Below, piece by piece: positions 9,797 to 19,427 of a DNA stretch of 64,000 nucleotides. The translations under genes were made by a program, and so were the position numbers. The notes beneath the pieces were generated by a model, which was not told the origin of the DNA, ran no database searches, and worked only from the letters and a program-made list of their open reading frames with translations. Location of the stretch: positions 144,895-208,894 of the forward strand of contig JABFGI010000003.1 in the NCBI GenBank assembly GCA_013112535.1, given 5' to 3'. The stretch is from Pseudomonadota bacterium (GTDB lineage: Bacteria; Pseudomonadota; Gammaproteobacteria; Eutrophobiales; Eutrophobiaceae). Each line of letters starts with the position of its first letter. Position 1 is the first letter of the stretch.

Positions 9797-10305
9797 AATG
9801 CTTTTGCATCCTGTCTTTCCAGTTTTTCAATTTTTTTCTTGAGGCGTTGACGTTTTAAAGGGGACAAATAATCAATAAACAGTTTTCCATTTAGATGGTC
9901 AATTTCATGTTGTACACAAACAGCTAATAAACCATCCGTCTCCATGTTAACTATCTCATTTTCAAGTGTTTTATAATTGAATTCGATTTTTTCAGCCCGT
10001 TCGACAGTGTCGAAATAATCCGGTACTGACAAACAGCCTTCTCGCATGGATTCTTTGCCTTCAAGTTTGGTGATTCTGGGATTAACAAGTACTAGTGGCC
10101 GGTTTTTTTCTTCGGACAGGTCAATAACGACAATTCTTTTAAGGATATTAACCTGGGTTGCTGCTAATCCAATTCCATTTTCCGCATACATAGTTTCCAG
10201 CATATTTTCTGCTATTTCTTTGATTTTCAGGTCAATATTATCAACTGGAAGCGCCTTATTACGCAGTCGATCATCCGGAAAATGCAAAACTTCGAGTATT
10301 GCCAT
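9793..10305 (-). CDS. def: Peptide deformylase
   Basis: A 170-residue metallo-hydrolase that removes the N-formyl group from new proteins. All three family motifs are intact: GIGLAATQ (44-51), EGCLSVP with metal ligand C91, and QHEIDHLNG with H133, E134 and H137. The length is normal. It heads the minus-strand operon def-fmt-rsmB. A GGAG lies about 11 bases before the ATG, and a TATACT hexamer on the minus strand at 10344-10349 is a possible -10 box in the 153-base gap shared with the divergent LysM gene; I see no convincing -35. Confidence 0.97.
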   Translation of the reverse strand: MAILEVLHFPDDRLRNKALPVDNIDLKIKEIAENMLETMYAENGIGLAATQVNILKRIVVIDLSEEKNRPLVLVNPRITKLEGKESMREGCLSVPDYFDTVERAEKIEFNYKTLENEIVNMETDGLLAVCVQHEIDHLNGKLFIDYLSPLKRQRLKKKIEKLERQDAKAL

Positions 10306-10458
10306 GGCAATATTAACTCCAAAAATTATTATAACTACCTGATAGTATATAGGAAAATCATAATGTTGCAGTAAAACAACAATAAAATGCTTTAGCTACT
10401 AACATTTTGTTTTACTTTTTGCTAATCTACATTAAGGAACCCACGTAAGGTAATAGAC

Positions 10459-11682
10459 ATGTTGAATAAAATTCTAATTTCATGCGCGATTTTTTTACTG
10501 ACAATCGGTGTAAAAGCGGATGAATTGACCATAAATCCCGATCATCCTGAAACGTACACGGTTGTTAAAGGTGATACTTTATGGGACATTTCCGCCCGTT
10601 TCCTAGAGCAACCATGGCGCTGGTCAGAAATCTGGAATGTGAATCCACAGATTGAAAATCCTCATTTAATTTATCCGGGTGACGTCGTTTCCTTGAGTTA
10701 TCAGGATGGACAACCTGTATTAAGTGTTAATCGAGGAACGGGGCAGGTAGTTTCCGGACGTAACGTCAAGTTGTCTCCGACGGTACGTAGTTTTGATAAT
10801 GTCGAGGCAATTCCAGCGATTCCAATAGATGCAATTCAACAATTCTTAAAAAGACCAGTCGTACTTGATGAAAACGAAATAGAACAGTGGCCTTACGTTG
10901 TATCAAGTTACGATGAGCATTTGATAGCGTCGACAGGAAATACAATATATGTACGCGGGATTGCTGAGGACTCTGATGCTGCTCAGTACTCTATCTTCAG
11001 AAAAGGTAATGCATATGTCAGTCCTAAAGAAAACGAAGATGGAGAAAATGAAATACTGGGTTATGAAGCGATATATATTGGTGATGCAACATTAACTAAA
11101 AAAGGTGATCCTGCAGCAGCGATAGTGACCGAAGTTGATCAAGAAATATTAATAGGTGATCGATTAGTTCCTCAGTCTGATGAAGATGTCAGTACCGAAT
11201 TTTACCCTGGCCCAACAATCAGGGAAGTAGAAGGTAATATCCTGTCTGTTGTAGATGGTGTGTCCCAAATTGGCCAGTATCAGGTAGTTGTACTAAGTTT
11301 AGGTGAAGAACAAGGTTTAGAGGCTGGTAACGTATTAGGAATTTATCAAAGCGGTTATGTTGTACAGGATAAAATAGGACCAAATAGATCTCAAAGTGAG
11401 TCAGAAAAAGAAGCTGAAAGAGCTAAACAGTTAGAAGAAGCAGGTGGTCATGCCAGCAGGACTCTGGCCAGGATAGTCCACGATGTGGAAGATGGAATTG
11501 AGTGGTTAAATGAAACATTCCCAACCATTGCTAACCAACAAGCGAAGACTGAAGATGTCACCTTGCCAGAAGAATATGTTGGTGTAGTGATGGTCTTCAG
11601 AACCTTTAATAAAGTCAGTTATGCATTGGTCATGGAAACTCAAGGTCCTGTGCATGTGTCAGATACAGTTAGAAGTCTATAA
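10459..11682 (+). CDS. LysM peptidoglycan-binding exported protein
   Basis: A 407-residue protein with a signal peptide (about 1-20, ending KADE) and a single N-terminal LysM domain at about 33-80 (YTVVKGDTLWDISARF, then NPHLIYPGD), which binds glycan strands of peptidoglycan. The rest is a long region without a domain I can name; it is rich in beta-prone segments and holds one short charged helix near residue 315 (EKEAERAKQLEEA). AAGG lies upstream of the ATG. The same family sits between def and dprA in Pseudomonas and relatives. The role is envelope-linked but otherwise unknown. Confidence 0.85.
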   Translation: MLNKILISCAIFLLTIGVKADELTINPDHPETYTVVKGDTLWDISARFLEQPWRWSEIWNVNPQIENPHLIYPGDVVSLSYQDGQPVLSVNRGTGQVVSGRNVKLSPTVRSFDNVEAIPAIPIDAIQQFLKRPVVLDENEIEQWPYVVSSYDEHLIASTGNTIYVRGIAEDSDAAQYSIFRKGNAYVSPKENEDGENEILGYEAIYIGDATLTKKGDPAAAIVTEVDQEILIGDRLVPQSDEDVSTEFYPGPTIREVEGNILSVVDGVSQIGQYQVVVLSLGEEQGLEAGNVLGIYQSGYVVQDKIGPNRSQSESEKEAERAKQLEEAGGHASRTLARIVHDVEDGIEWLNETFPTIANQQAKTEDVTLPEEYVGVVMVFRTFNKVSYALVMETQGPVHVSDTVRSL

Positions 11683-11774
11683 TATTAACCATAATTAATT
11701 TTTTATTTATTGCAAGGAAGCAATATAACCTGTCCTTGTAGACAAAGGGCAATAATAAGTTTCTTCACAATGAT

Positions 11775-12884
11775 ATGGATGTCATACAAAACTATAAAGA
11801 TTGGTTGTCTCTAACTTTTGCCAAAGGTATTGGCTCAAGTATCTGTAATAGATTATTAATAGAATTCAATAATCCTCAAACAATTCTTGCCTGCGATTCT
11901 TCAAAACTGGTCCGTTTTGGTTTAAACGAAGTTTCAATTAAATCATTGCTAAATCCAGACGAAGAAAAAATTAATAAAATTCTGGATTGGTTAAATAAAC
12001 CAAATCGCCATTTAATTACAATTCTGGACTCAGATTATCCTGAGTTATTGAAATCAATACACTCCGCACCGCCCATACTGTTTGCTATTGGACAACGTGA
12101 AGCACTTGGGTATATACATTTCGCTATTGTTGGAAGCAGGAATCCTACCACGGGTGGTAAACGGTTAGCGGAAGAATTTGCTGCGGAATTATCAAAAGCC
12201 GGGCTAACAGTTTGTAGCGGGCTGGCTTTAGGCATTGATTACCACAGCCATTTAGGCGCACTAAAAGTAAATTGTTCTACCGTGGCCGTTTTGGGAAATG
12301 GCCTGAACAGTGTTTATCCTGCGCGTCATAAAAAAATTGCCAGTCAAATTATAGAAGAGGGTTTGCTAATATCAGAATATCCACCAGATACAAAACCCAA
12401 TCCAGGCAACTTTCCACAGCGTAATCGTATTATCAGTGGAATGAGTACGGGTGTATTGGTTGTTGAAGCAGCTAAAAAAAGCGGATCATTGATTACAGCA
12501 AACTATGCATTAGAGCAGGGTAGAGATGTTTTTGCGCTTCCCGGTTCAATTCATAATCCTTTAGCACGAGGTACGCATAGTTTGATTAAACAAGGTGCGA
12601 AGCTGGTTGAAACAGTAAATGATATTCTTGAAGAACTAGCGCCTGTCGCAAGTATCGTTTTAAATAAATCATCTTATATCGATTCAGATAAACAAGATTA
12701 TGATAATTTGGAAGAAGATTATAAGTTATTGCTTGATAGTATGGGCTACGATTCAGTTTCGGTAGATAATCTGGTTATATTAACAGGATTGACGGCAGAA
12801 GCAGTTTCCTCCATGCTATTAATACTGGAACTTCAAGGAATGATTGAGTCTCAACAGGGTGGTAGATATTGTCGTTGTTCATAG
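11775..12884 (+). CDS. dprA: DNA-processing protein DprA (Smf)
   Basis: A 369-residue cytoplasmic protein that binds incoming single-stranded DNA and loads RecA during natural transformation. It has an N-terminal SAM-like helical part, the extended Rossmann fold that defines DprA (GSRNPTTGG near 118, SGLALGIDYHSH near 153, GNGLNSVYPARH near 173, NRIISGMS near 218, GSLITANYALEQGRDVFALPG near 240), and a C-terminal winged-helix domain from about 305. The length matches gammaproteobacterial DprA. Presence of dprA alone does not prove competence. Confidence 0.95.
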   Translation: MDVIQNYKDWLSLTFAKGIGSSICNRLLIEFNNPQTILACDSSKLVRFGLNEVSIKSLLNPDEEKINKILDWLNKPNRHLITILDSDYPELLKSIHSAPPILFAIGQREALGYIHFAIVGSRNPTTGGKRLAEEFAAELSKAGLTVCSGLALGIDYHSHLGALKVNCSTVAVLGNGLNSVYPARHKKIASQIIEEGLLISEYPPDTKPNPGNFPQRNRIISGMSTGVLVVEAAKKSGSLITANYALEQGRDVFALPGSIHNPLARGTHSLIKQGAKLVETVNDILEELAPVASIVLNKSSYIDSDKQDYDNLEEDYKLLLDSMGYDSVSVDNLVILTGLTAEAVSSMLLILELQGMIESQQGGRYCRCS

Positions 12885-12910
12885 AGATTGGCCATTAGAG
12901 ATAATAATTA

Positions 12911-13387
12911 ATGAAAGAATCTGTTTTAGATGTACTAATATACTTGTTTGATCATTACGTCGAAGAAGAATTCGAAATAACACCTGATCAGCAGGATTTA
13001 AAAACTCAATTAATTCAGGCCGGTTTTGCCGACAAACAGGTAGATAAGGCAATTGACTGGTTAGAAGGTTTAGCCATGCAAAAGGATAAACTGGATACCA
13101 ATATCGTTCGTTCCATGTCGTTAAGACTGTTTAATGATGTTGAGAATGAAAAACTTGATGTTGAATGTAAAGGTTTTTTATTATTTCTAGAGCAATCGGG
13201 TGTGCTCGACTCGGAAGATCGCGAACTTGTCATTGACAGGGTCATGGCACTTGAGACTGATTTAATAGAATTGCAACAACTTAAATGGGTTGTATTGATG
13301 GTCTTGTTTAATAGGCCAGGGAAAGAAGCCGCGTTTGCCTGGATGGAAGATGTCGTTATGGATGAACTTAGTAGCGTTGTTCATTAG
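12911..13387 (+). CDS. smg: Smg family protein (DUF494)
   Basis: A 158-residue acidic protein of the Smg/DUF494 family. It starts MKESVLDVLIYLFDHY and has the family's conserved helix pattern and a C-terminus near ALETDLIELQQLKWVVLMVLFNRP. It is located 26 bases after dprA, the standard dprA-smg-topA order. The molecular function is not established for the family; in enterobacteria it lies beside smf/dprA. No signal peptide or membrane segment is seen. Confidence 0.9.
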   Translation: MKESVLDVLIYLFDHYVEEEFEITPDQQDLKTQLIQAGFADKQVDKAIDWLEGLAMQKDKLDTNIVRSMSLRLFNDVENEKLDVECKGFLLFLEQSGVLDSEDRELVIDRVMALETDLIELQQLKWVVLMVLFNRPGKEAAFAWMEDVVMDELSSVVH

Positions 13388-13473
13388 TCTGATATTCAGA
13401 GTTTGATATTTCCATCACATACTGGTTCTTATTTTTTATTTCATAATTTAGAAAGTGATATTGTTAATCTAAT

Positions 13474-15921
13474 ATGAGTAGTTCTGTTGTAGTTGTCGAA
13501 TCTCCCGCTAAATGTAAAACACTTGAGCGTTATCTTGGTAAGGGATATAAGGTGTTGGCATCGTATGGTCATGTCCGTGACCTTTTGCCAAAAACCGGCG
13601 CCGTCGACCCTGAGAATAATTTCTTCATGAAGTATGAAGCGATTGATAGAAATACCAAACATGTCGAAGCGATAAAAAAAGCATTAAAGAAAGCAGATAC
13701 TTTATATCTTGCGACTGACCCGGATCGTGAAGGCGAAGCGATTTCATGGCATTTATATGAGTTGTTGAAAGAAAAGAATTGCCTGAAAGACAAAAAAGTA
13801 CAGAGAGTTGTTTTTCATGAAGTCACTAAAAGCGCGATACAGGAAGCAATTCAACATCCTAGAGAATTGGCTTCCGATTTAATTGATGCTCAACAGGCGC
13901 GTCGGGTACTAGATTATCTGGTCGGATTTAACTTGTCTCCTTTACTCTGGAAGAAGGTTCAACGAGGCCTATCAGCTGGGCGCGTCCAATCACCCGCATT
14001 GAGGATGATTGTTGAACGAGAAAAAGAAATTGAAGCATTTATTCCCAGAGAGTACTGGACCATTGAAGCCGATCTTGAACATAAGAATAGTCAGTTTCTT
14101 GGCAAATTAACCCAATTTGATAATGAAAAAGTAAAACAATTCAGTATTGAAAAAACAGAACATGCCGCCGATGTTAAAGCACAATTAGAAAAGGCTGCTG
14201 CTGGTGAGTTACTAATTGAGAAAGTCACCAAGAAACAACGTAAACGTCAACCAGCTGCGCCGTTTATTACTTCTACCATGCAACAGGAAGCTGTTCGAAA
14301 ATTAGGCTTTACTGCACAACGTGCAATGAGAACTGCTCAGCAACTTTATGAAGGGATTGATGTGGGTGAAGGTGCGGTTGGTTTAATCACCTATATGCGT
14401 ACCGACTCAGTAAACCTGGCAGAAGAAGCGATACAGGAAGTTCGCACTTTTATTGAGTCTCGATATGGTAAAGATTCGTTGCCGGACGAACCTAGAGTCT
14501 TTAAAACGAAATCCAAGAATGCTCAGGAAGCGCATGAAGCGATCCGCCCAACATCGTTTGCTCGAGTACCAAAAGAAATAAAAAGTAGCTTGACGCCAGA
14601 TCAATTCAAGCTGTATGAGTTAATCTGGAAAAGAGCAATGGCTTGCCAAATGAAGCATGCAACAATTGATACCGTTGCCGTCGATATGTCATGCGGTGAA
14701 GGTAATTTATTCAGAGCAAATGGTTCTGCTATTGCTGATCCCGGTTTTATGGAAGTCTATCTTGAAGGTCAGGATGATGCTAAAGCTGATGATGACGAAA
14801 AAATGTTACCTCAGTTAGTAGAAGGTGAGAAAGTTAAGCTATTACAGATTCGCGATGAACAACATTTTACTGAACCACCACCGCGTTATTCAGAAGCAAG
14901 TTTGGTTAAATCATTGGAAGAGTATGGTATAGGTCGTCCTTCAACATACGCTAATATTATTTCTACCCTAAGAAACAGAGAGTATGTTGAAGTAGAAAAC
15001 AAGCGTTTTCATCCGACGGACGTTGGGAAAATCGTAAATGGATTTCTGACGAATCACTTTAGTAGTTATGTTGATTATGAATTTACAGCAAAACTTGAAG
15101 ATGATTTAGATGCGATTTCTCGTGGAGAAAAAGAGTGGGTTCCTCTATTAAAAGATTTCTGGACACCATTCATTAAGCAAGTTGAGCATATTGATGATAA
15201 CGTTAGCCGTAGTGAAGTTGCTCAGGCTAGGGTTTTGGGTGTACATCCAAAATCAGGAAAAGAAGTATCTGTTCGTATAGGCCGTTTTGGTCCCTATGCT
15301 CAAGAGGGTACTAAAGACGATGAAGATAAACCCAAGTTTGCAGGTTTACGTCCTGGACAAAAATTGGACACAATTACTCTAGAAGAGGCTTTAGAGCTAT
15401 TTAAATTACCTCGAATATTAGGTGAAACAGCAGAAGGAGAAGAAGTTGCCGCCAGTGTTGGTCGTTTTGGCCCTTATATTCGATATGCAAGTAAGTTTGT
15501 TTCATTACCTAAAGAAGAAGATCCTTATACTGTCACGCTTGAACGCGCACTTGAACTTGTTGCGGAAAAGAAAAAAGCAGATGCAGAAAAACAAATTAAA
15601 ATATTTGAAAATGAGGGTATTTCTGTATTGAACGGTCGTTACGGCCCTTATGTGACAGACGGAAATAAGAATGCCAAGATTCCTAAGGACAAGGAACCTG
15701 CAAGTTTAACGCTTGAGGAATGTCAGGCCATGATAGAAGCTGCGCCTGTGTCACGTCGTGGTAAGAAAAAAACTAAAAAGAAGGCCAGTAAGAAAGTTGC
15801 TAAAAAAACAGAAAGCAAGAAAAAGGTGACTAAGAAAAAAACCAGCAAGAAGAAAACAACCAAGAAGAAAGTTGGTAAAAAGAAAACGACTAAAAAAACG
15901 ACGTCCAGGAAAGCTGACTGA
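13474..15921 (+). CDS. topA: DNA topoisomerase I, lysine-rich C-terminal tail
   Basis: An 815-residue type IA topoisomerase that relaxes negative supercoils. The N-terminal Toprim domain (VVVESPAKCKTLERYLG; TDPDREGEAISWHL) binds Mg2+, and the catalytic tyrosine is Y307 in GLITYMRTDSV. The C-terminus has three repeats of the topoisomerase C-terminal type (RFGPYAQEG, RFGPYIRYA, RYGPYVTDG, about residues 605-755). No C4 zinc ribbons of the E. coli kind are present. The last 60 residues are a chain of Lys/Thr/Ser repeats (KKTKKKASKKVAKK and similar), a disordered basic DNA-binding tail. It shares a direction with dprA-smg upstream and tsaC downstream. Confidence 0.96.
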   Translation: MSSSVVVVESPAKCKTLERYLGKGYKVLASYGHVRDLLPKTGAVDPENNFFMKYEAIDRNTKHVEAIKKALKKADTLYLATDPDREGEAISWHLYELLKEKNCLKDKKVQRVVFHEVTKSAIQEAIQHPRELASDLIDAQQARRVLDYLVGFNLSPLLWKKVQRGLSAGRVQSPALRMIVEREKEIEAFIPREYWTIEADLEHKNSQFLGKLTQFDNEKVKQFSIEKTEHAADVKAQLEKAAAGELLIEKVTKKQRKRQPAAPFITSTMQQEAVRKLGFTAQRAMRTAQQLYEGIDVGEGAVGLITYMRTDSVNLAEEAIQEVRTFIESRYGKDSLPDEPRVFKTKSKNAQEAHEAIRPTSFARVPKEIKSSLTPDQFKLYELIWKRAMACQMKHATIDTVAVDMSCGEGNLFRANGSAIADPGFMEVYLEGQDDAKADDDEKMLPQLVEGEKVKLLQIRDEQHFTEPPPRYSEASLVKSLEEYGIGRPSTYANIISTLRNREYVEVENKRFHPTDVGKIVNGFLTNHFSSYVDYEFTAKLEDDLDAISRGEKEWVPLLKDFWTPFIKQVEHIDDNVSRSEVAQARVLGVHPKSGKEVSVRIGRFGPYAQEGTKDDEDKPKFAGLRPGQKLDTITLEEALELFKLPRILGETAEGEEVAASVGRFGPYIRYASKFVSLPKEEDPYTVTLERALELVAEKKKADAEKQIKIFENEGISVLNGRYGPYVTDGNKNAKIPKDKEPASLTLEECQAMIEAAPVSRRGKKKTKKKASKKVAKKTESKKKVTKKKTSKKKTTKKKVGKKKTTKKTTSRKAD

Positions 15922-15953
15922 TTCAGGCAGCATATAGAGTTTCCATAATTCAG

Positions 15954-16508
15954 ATGAACTCATTACATTTGAAGCGAGCAATTCACCATTGCGAACAAGG
16001 TGGGGTTATTGCTTATCCAACAGAGGCTGTCTTTGGTCTTGGTTGTCTGCCGTTACTCGAGCAATCTGTAGACAGAATATTACAATTAAAACATCGTTCT
16101 ATTGATAAGGGACTTATATTAGTTGCAGCAAATATTGAACAACTTGAAGTATATGTCGACTTTACTAAAGTTGAAGGTACTCAGGTCATTTTCGATAGTT
16201 GGCCCGGTCCTGTTACATGGTTGGTTCCTGCTGAACAAACAACCCCACTCTGGTTAACTGGAAAACACAAAACATTGGCTGTGAGAGTGAGTGCTCATCC
16301 CATTATTCGCGCTTTGTGTGAAAAACTGGGACCTATTGTTTCAACCAGTGCGAATCCGAGTTCTGCTGAGCCAGCGAAGACCAGTCATGAAGTTAGGAAA
16401 TATTTTCAGACAGGGGTCGATTACGTGATTCCGGCTAATATTTCTAATAACTTAACACCAACTGAGATTCGAGATGCTCAAACTGGAAATATCGTTCGAT
16501 CTAGCTAA
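15954..16508 (+). CDS. tsaC: L-threonylcarbamoyladenylate synthase TsaC
   Basis: A 184-residue YrdC/Sua5-fold enzyme that makes threonylcarbamoyl-AMP from threonine, bicarbonate and ATP for the t6A37 modification of ANN-decoding tRNAs. The conserved parts are GGVIAYPTEAVFGLGC near the start, KGLILVAAN, WPGPVTWLVPA, LAVRVSAHP and STSANPSS. The length fits the short TsaC form without the Sua5 domain. It was earlier called RimN or YrdC. It follows topA by 32 bases and precedes a tRNA cluster, one member of which (tRNA-Thr) is a t6A substrate class. Confidence 0.95.
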   Translation: MNSLHLKRAIHHCEQGGVIAYPTEAVFGLGCLPLLEQSVDRILQLKHRSIDKGLILVAANIEQLEVYVDFTKVEGTQVIFDSWPGPVTWLVPAEQTTPLWLTGKHKTLAVRVSAHPIIRALCEKLGPIVSTSANPSSAEPAKTSHEVRKYFQTGVDYVIPANISNNLTPTEIRDAQTGNIVRSS

Positions 16509-16527
16509 TTTTCATAAGGATCTTCTG

Positions 16528-16556
16528 TTGACAGCTGTATTTGATTATCACAGAAT
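16528..16556 (+). promoter_or_regulatory. Sigma-70 promoter of the tRNA-tuf operon, stringent type
   Basis: A perfect -35 box TTGACA (16528-16533) is followed by exactly 17 bases and CAGAAT (16551-16556, four of six matches to TATAAT). Directly after the -10 comes a GC-rich discriminator, GCCGGC (16558-16563), the mark of stable-RNA promoters that are shut down by ppGpp. Transcription would start about 10 bases before tRNA-Tyr. The call is from sequence only. Confidence 0.7.
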
Positions 16557-16571
16557 AGCCGGCTGAATTTT

Positions 16572-16656
16572 GGAGGGGTACTCAAGCGGTCAACGAGGGC
16601 AGACTGTAAATCTGTTGGCACAGCCTTCGTAGGTTCGAATCCTACCCCCTCCACCA
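16572..16656 (+). tRNA. tRNA-Tyr (anticodon GTA)
   Basis: The acceptor stem GGAGGGG/CCCCTCC is perfect, with discriminator A and an encoded CCA end. The anticodon loop gives GTA, the long class II variable arm expected of bacterial tRNA-Tyr is present, and the T arm GTAGG-TTCGAAT-CCTAC pairs fully. It is the first gene of the tRNA-Tyr, Gly, Thr, tuf unit, the same order as in E. coli upstream of tufB. Confidence 0.97.
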
Positions 16657-16723
16657 AATAATTAATTGTATGGAGTTAAGTCTATCAACATTAGATTGAT
16701 AGTTGGCGGGCGATAAGAACGAG

Positions 16724-16797
<74 letters not shown>

Positions 16798-16927
16798 AAA
16801 ACATGGAACAAACATGGTGTATTCATTTAATAGTCATGTTTATTAAGTATTATGCTGTTATTTTTGTAACTGGTTGTTTTTATTGTGTTATCAGTTACGT
16901 GTAAAGGAGTTGCTAAAACGGGTTTTT

Positions 16928-17003
<76 letters not shown>

Positions 17004-17059
17004 CATTTTGGATTTTTTATTAACTAAATTGTAACTATTCATTGAGGAGTGACTTTTCA

Positions 17060-18250
17060 ATGTCCAAAGAAAAATTTGAACGCACAAAACCGCATGTGAA
17101 TGTGGGCACAATCGGTCACGTTGACCATGGCAAGACGACGTTAACGGCGGCGATCACAAAGACCATGGCGGAAGCGAATGGCGGTGAATTCAAGGATTAC
17201 GGCGATATCGATAATGCGCCGGAAGAACGCGAACGCGGTATCACGATTGCGACGGCGCACGTGGAGTATGAAAGTAACGACCGTCATTATGCGCACGTGG
17301 ATTGTCCGGGACACGCGGATTATGTGAAAAACATGATTACCGGTGCGGCACAAATGGACGGCGCTATTCTGGTTTGTAGTGCAGCCGACGGCCCAATGCC
17401 ACAAACCCGTGAGCATATCTTATTGTCACGCCAGGTGGGTGTGCCTTACATCGTGGTTTACCTTAACAAAGCCGATCAGGTTGACGATGCCGAATTACTG
17501 GAATTAGTTGAAATGGAAGTGCGAGAATTATTGGATTCCTATGACTTTCCGGGCGATGACACGCCGATTGTGACAGGCTCAGCCTTAAAAGCATTGGAAG
17601 GAGATACTTCGGACATTGGTATTCCGTCTATCCTGAAACTGGTTGCGGCAATGGATGAGTACTTTCCTTTACCAGAACGGCCAGTAGATCAACCTTTCCT
17701 ATTACCGATTGAAGACGTGTTCAGTATTTCAGGACGCGGTACGGTGGTAACCGGCCGTGTTGAACGCGGTATTGTGAAGGTTGGTGAAGAAATTGAGATT
17801 GTGGGTATTAAAGACACACAAAAGACGACGTGTACCGGTGTTGAAATGTTCCGTAAGTTGTTAGACGAAGGTCAAGCGGGCGACAACGTGGGTGTGTTGT
17901 TACGTGGTACCAAGCGAGAAGAAGTCGAGCGTGGTCAAGTATTATGTAAACCAGGTTCGATTACGCCGCATACCCATTTTGAAACGGAAATTTACGTATT
18001 GAGTAAAGATGAAGGTGGCCGTCATACGCCGTTTTTCAACAACTACCGTCCGCAGTTCTACTTCCGAACGACTGACGTGACGGGAGCGATGGAATTACCT
18101 GAAGGAACAGAAATGGTGATGCCTGGCGATAACATCAAGGTAACGGTGAAGTTGATTGCACCGATTGCGATGGAAGAAGGCTTACGTTTTGCAATACGAG
18201 AAGGCGGCCGTACCGTAGGTGCGGGTGTTGTCTCTAAAATTATTGAGTAA
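17060..18250 (+). CDS. tuf: Elongation factor Tu, copy 1
   Basis: A 396-residue translational GTPase that delivers aminoacyl-tRNA to the ribosome. P-loop GHVDHGKT (residues 19-26), DCPGHADY (G3), NKAD (G4; canonical NKCD has Ala here in place of Cys) and the GSALKALEG region (G5) are intact, followed by the two beta-barrel domains. The true start is the ATG at 17060 behind GAGGAG; an earlier in-frame codon at 17042 would add a short non-homologous leader. The nucleotide sequence is almost identical to the copy at 33730, which points to gene conversion. It is co-transcribed with three tRNAs from the promoter near 16528. Confidence 0.98.
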   Translation: MSKEKFERTKPHVNVGTIGHVDHGKTTLTAAITKTMAEANGGEFKDYGDIDNAPEERERGITIATAHVEYESNDRHYAHVDCPGHADYVKNMITGAAQMDGAILVCSAADGPMPQTREHILLSRQVGVPYIVVYLNKADQVDDAELLELVEMEVRELLDSYDFPGDDTPIVTGSALKALEGDTSDIGIPSILKLVAAMDEYFPLPERPVDQPFLLPIEDVFSISGRGTVVTGRVERGIVKVGEEIEIVGIKDTQKTTCTGVEMFRKLLDEGQAGDNVGVLLRGTKREEVERGQVLCKPGSITPHTHFETEIYVLSKDEGGRHTPFFNNYRPQFYFRTTDVTGAMELPEGTEMVMPGDNIKVTVKLIAPIAMEEGLRFAIREGGRTVGAGVVSKIIE

Positions 18251-18310
18251 ATCTTAATAATTAATGTTTGTTTTAAAAAAAATAATAGGCAGATTATTTG
18301 AATAGTAAAT

Positions 18311-18386
18311 AGGCCAGTAGCTCAATTGGCAGAGCGACGGTCTCCAAAACCGTAGGTTGGGGGTTCGATTCCCTCCTGGCCTGCCA
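18311..18386 (+). tRNA. tRNA-Trp (anticodon CCA)
   Basis: Acceptor AGGCCAG pairs with CTGGCCT, followed by discriminator G and an encoded CCA. The anticodon stem ACGGT/ACCGT holds the anticodon CCA, and the T arm GGGGG-TTCGATT-CCCTC closes with near-full pairing. It sits between tuf and secE, the standard tuf-trpT-secE-nusG order. Confidence 0.97.
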
Positions 18387-18424
18387 TTTAGAGAAATCTG
18401 GCCTTGGACTAAATACATAAAGAC

Positions 18425-18802
18425 ATGAATTCAACTGTAGAAACGACTGGTGGAAAACTGGATACATTCAAGCTTGGCTTGGCGCTATTAATATTAATTG
18501 CAGCCTTGGTTGGTTTTTATGTTTATGCTGAGCAAGATTTGTTATATCGAGTTATTGGTTTATTGTTAGCAGTCGGCATTAGTATTGCTGTAGCCTATCA
18601 AACCGAAAAGGGGCGAGAAGTTTGGGGTTACTTTCATGATGCTCAAATTGAAGTCCGCAAAGTTGTTTGGCCGACAAGAAAAGAAACGGTAAATACGACC
18701 TTGCTTGTTATAGGGATGGTAATTATCGTTGCCATTATATTGTGGTTACTAGATATGTTCCTTGGTTGGTCAATCGGCGCATTGATGGGGCATGGGTCTT
18801 AA
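18425..18802 (+). CDS. secE: Preprotein translocase subunit SecE
   Basis: A 125-residue inner-membrane protein with three predicted membrane helices (about 17-36, 41-59 and 92-117), the long enterobacterial-type SecE. The essential conserved cytoplasmic stretch [20 protein letters not shown] lies before the last helix. It clamps SecY in the SecYEG channel. I see no good Shine-Dalgarno before the ATG. It ends 1 base before nusG, so the two are co-translated. Confidence 0.95.
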   Translation: MNSTVETTGGKLDTFKLGLALLILIAALVGFYVYAEQDLLYRVIGLLLAVGISIAVAYQTEKGREVWGYFHDAQIEVRKVVWPTRKETVNTTLLVIGMVIIVAIILWLLDMFLGWSIGALMGHGS

Positions 18803-18803
18803 T

Positions 18804-19337
18804 ATGGCGAAGCAATGGTATGTTGTTCACGCCTATTCCGGTTTTGAAAGCCAGGTCATGCGATCATTGATTGAACGTATTGAACGTAGTGGTCTCGATG
18901 ATATGTTTGGTGAAATCCTCGTTCCAACTGAGGAAGTGGTTGAAATGCGTGATGGAAAGAAACGCAAAAGTGAACGTAAATTTTTCCCGGGCTATGTTCT
19001 GGTGAAAATGGAAATGAATGACGATACATGGCATTTGGTTAAGGAAGCACCAAAAGTATTAGGTTTTATTGGTGGAACCAGTGATCGACCAGCGCCAATA
19101 TCAGACAAGGAAGCGGATGCGATATTGCAACGTGTTGAAGAAGGCGTTGATAAACCCAGACCGAAAATACTTTTCGAACCTGGTGAAGTTGTTCGAGTAA
19201 AAGAAGGGCCATTTACTGATTTTAATGGTGTTGTTGAAGAGGTGAATTACGAAAAAAGCCGTTTGCGAGTATCGGTTTTAATTTTTGGTCGTTCTACACC
19301 TGTTGAACTTGAATTCGGACAAGTAGAAAAAGAGTAA
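18804..19337 (+). CDS. nusG: Transcription termination/antitermination factor NusG
   Basis: A 177-residue protein with an N-terminal NGN domain ([13 protein letters not shown]) that binds RNA polymerase, the conserved [12 protein letters not shown] and [14 protein letters not shown] stretches, and a C-terminal KOW domain ([19 protein letters not shown]) that binds Rho or S10. The ATG at 18804 directly follows the secE stop; an in-frame ATG at 18792 inside secE would add four residues and is less likely. Confidence 0.97.
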   Translation: MAKQWYVVHAYSGFESQVMRSLIERIERSGLDDMFGEILVPTEEVVEMRDGKKRKSERKFFPGYVLVKMEMNDDTWHLVKEAPKVLGFIGGTSDRPAPISDKEADAILQRVEEGVDKPRPKILFEPGEVVRVKEGPFTDFNGVVEEVNYEKSRLRVSVLIFGRSTPVELEFGQVEKE

Positions 19338-19389
19338 AAGATTTTTAGACTCGTTGATGTGATTTATTTGCATCGATAAATTTAACTAT

Positions 19390-19414
19390 GGGGAGCCGCA
19401 AGGCGTTTGCACCC
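19390..19414 (+). promoter_or_regulatory. Predicted L1-binding autoregulatory site in the rplK leader
   Basis: Just upstream of the rplK ribosome binding site the mRNA can fold a hairpin GCC-GCAA-GGC (19395-19404) with a GNRA tetraloop. It is flanked by GGGG (19390-19393) and ACCC (19411-19414), with the conserved unpaired GTTTG on the 3' side. This asymmetric form mimics the L1 site on 23S rRNA and corresponds to the known L11-operon control site where free L1 represses rplK-rplA translation. Confidence 0.6.
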
Positions 19415-19427
19415 GAGGAGAAAGGCT

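Noticed and set aside
13441-15981. Minus-strand frames opposite topA
   Set aside because: Low-complexity or antisense translations of a conserved gene; no family match and no ribosome sites.
17141-17416. 91-codon frame opposite tuf, present again at 33811-34086
   Set aside because: It is an exact duplicate only because tuf is duplicated; it is a shadow frame of a highly constrained gene with no start signal.
18792-18803. Earlier NusG start inside secE
   Set aside because: It would add four residues not found in the family; the ATG directly after the secE stop gives the usual N-terminus.
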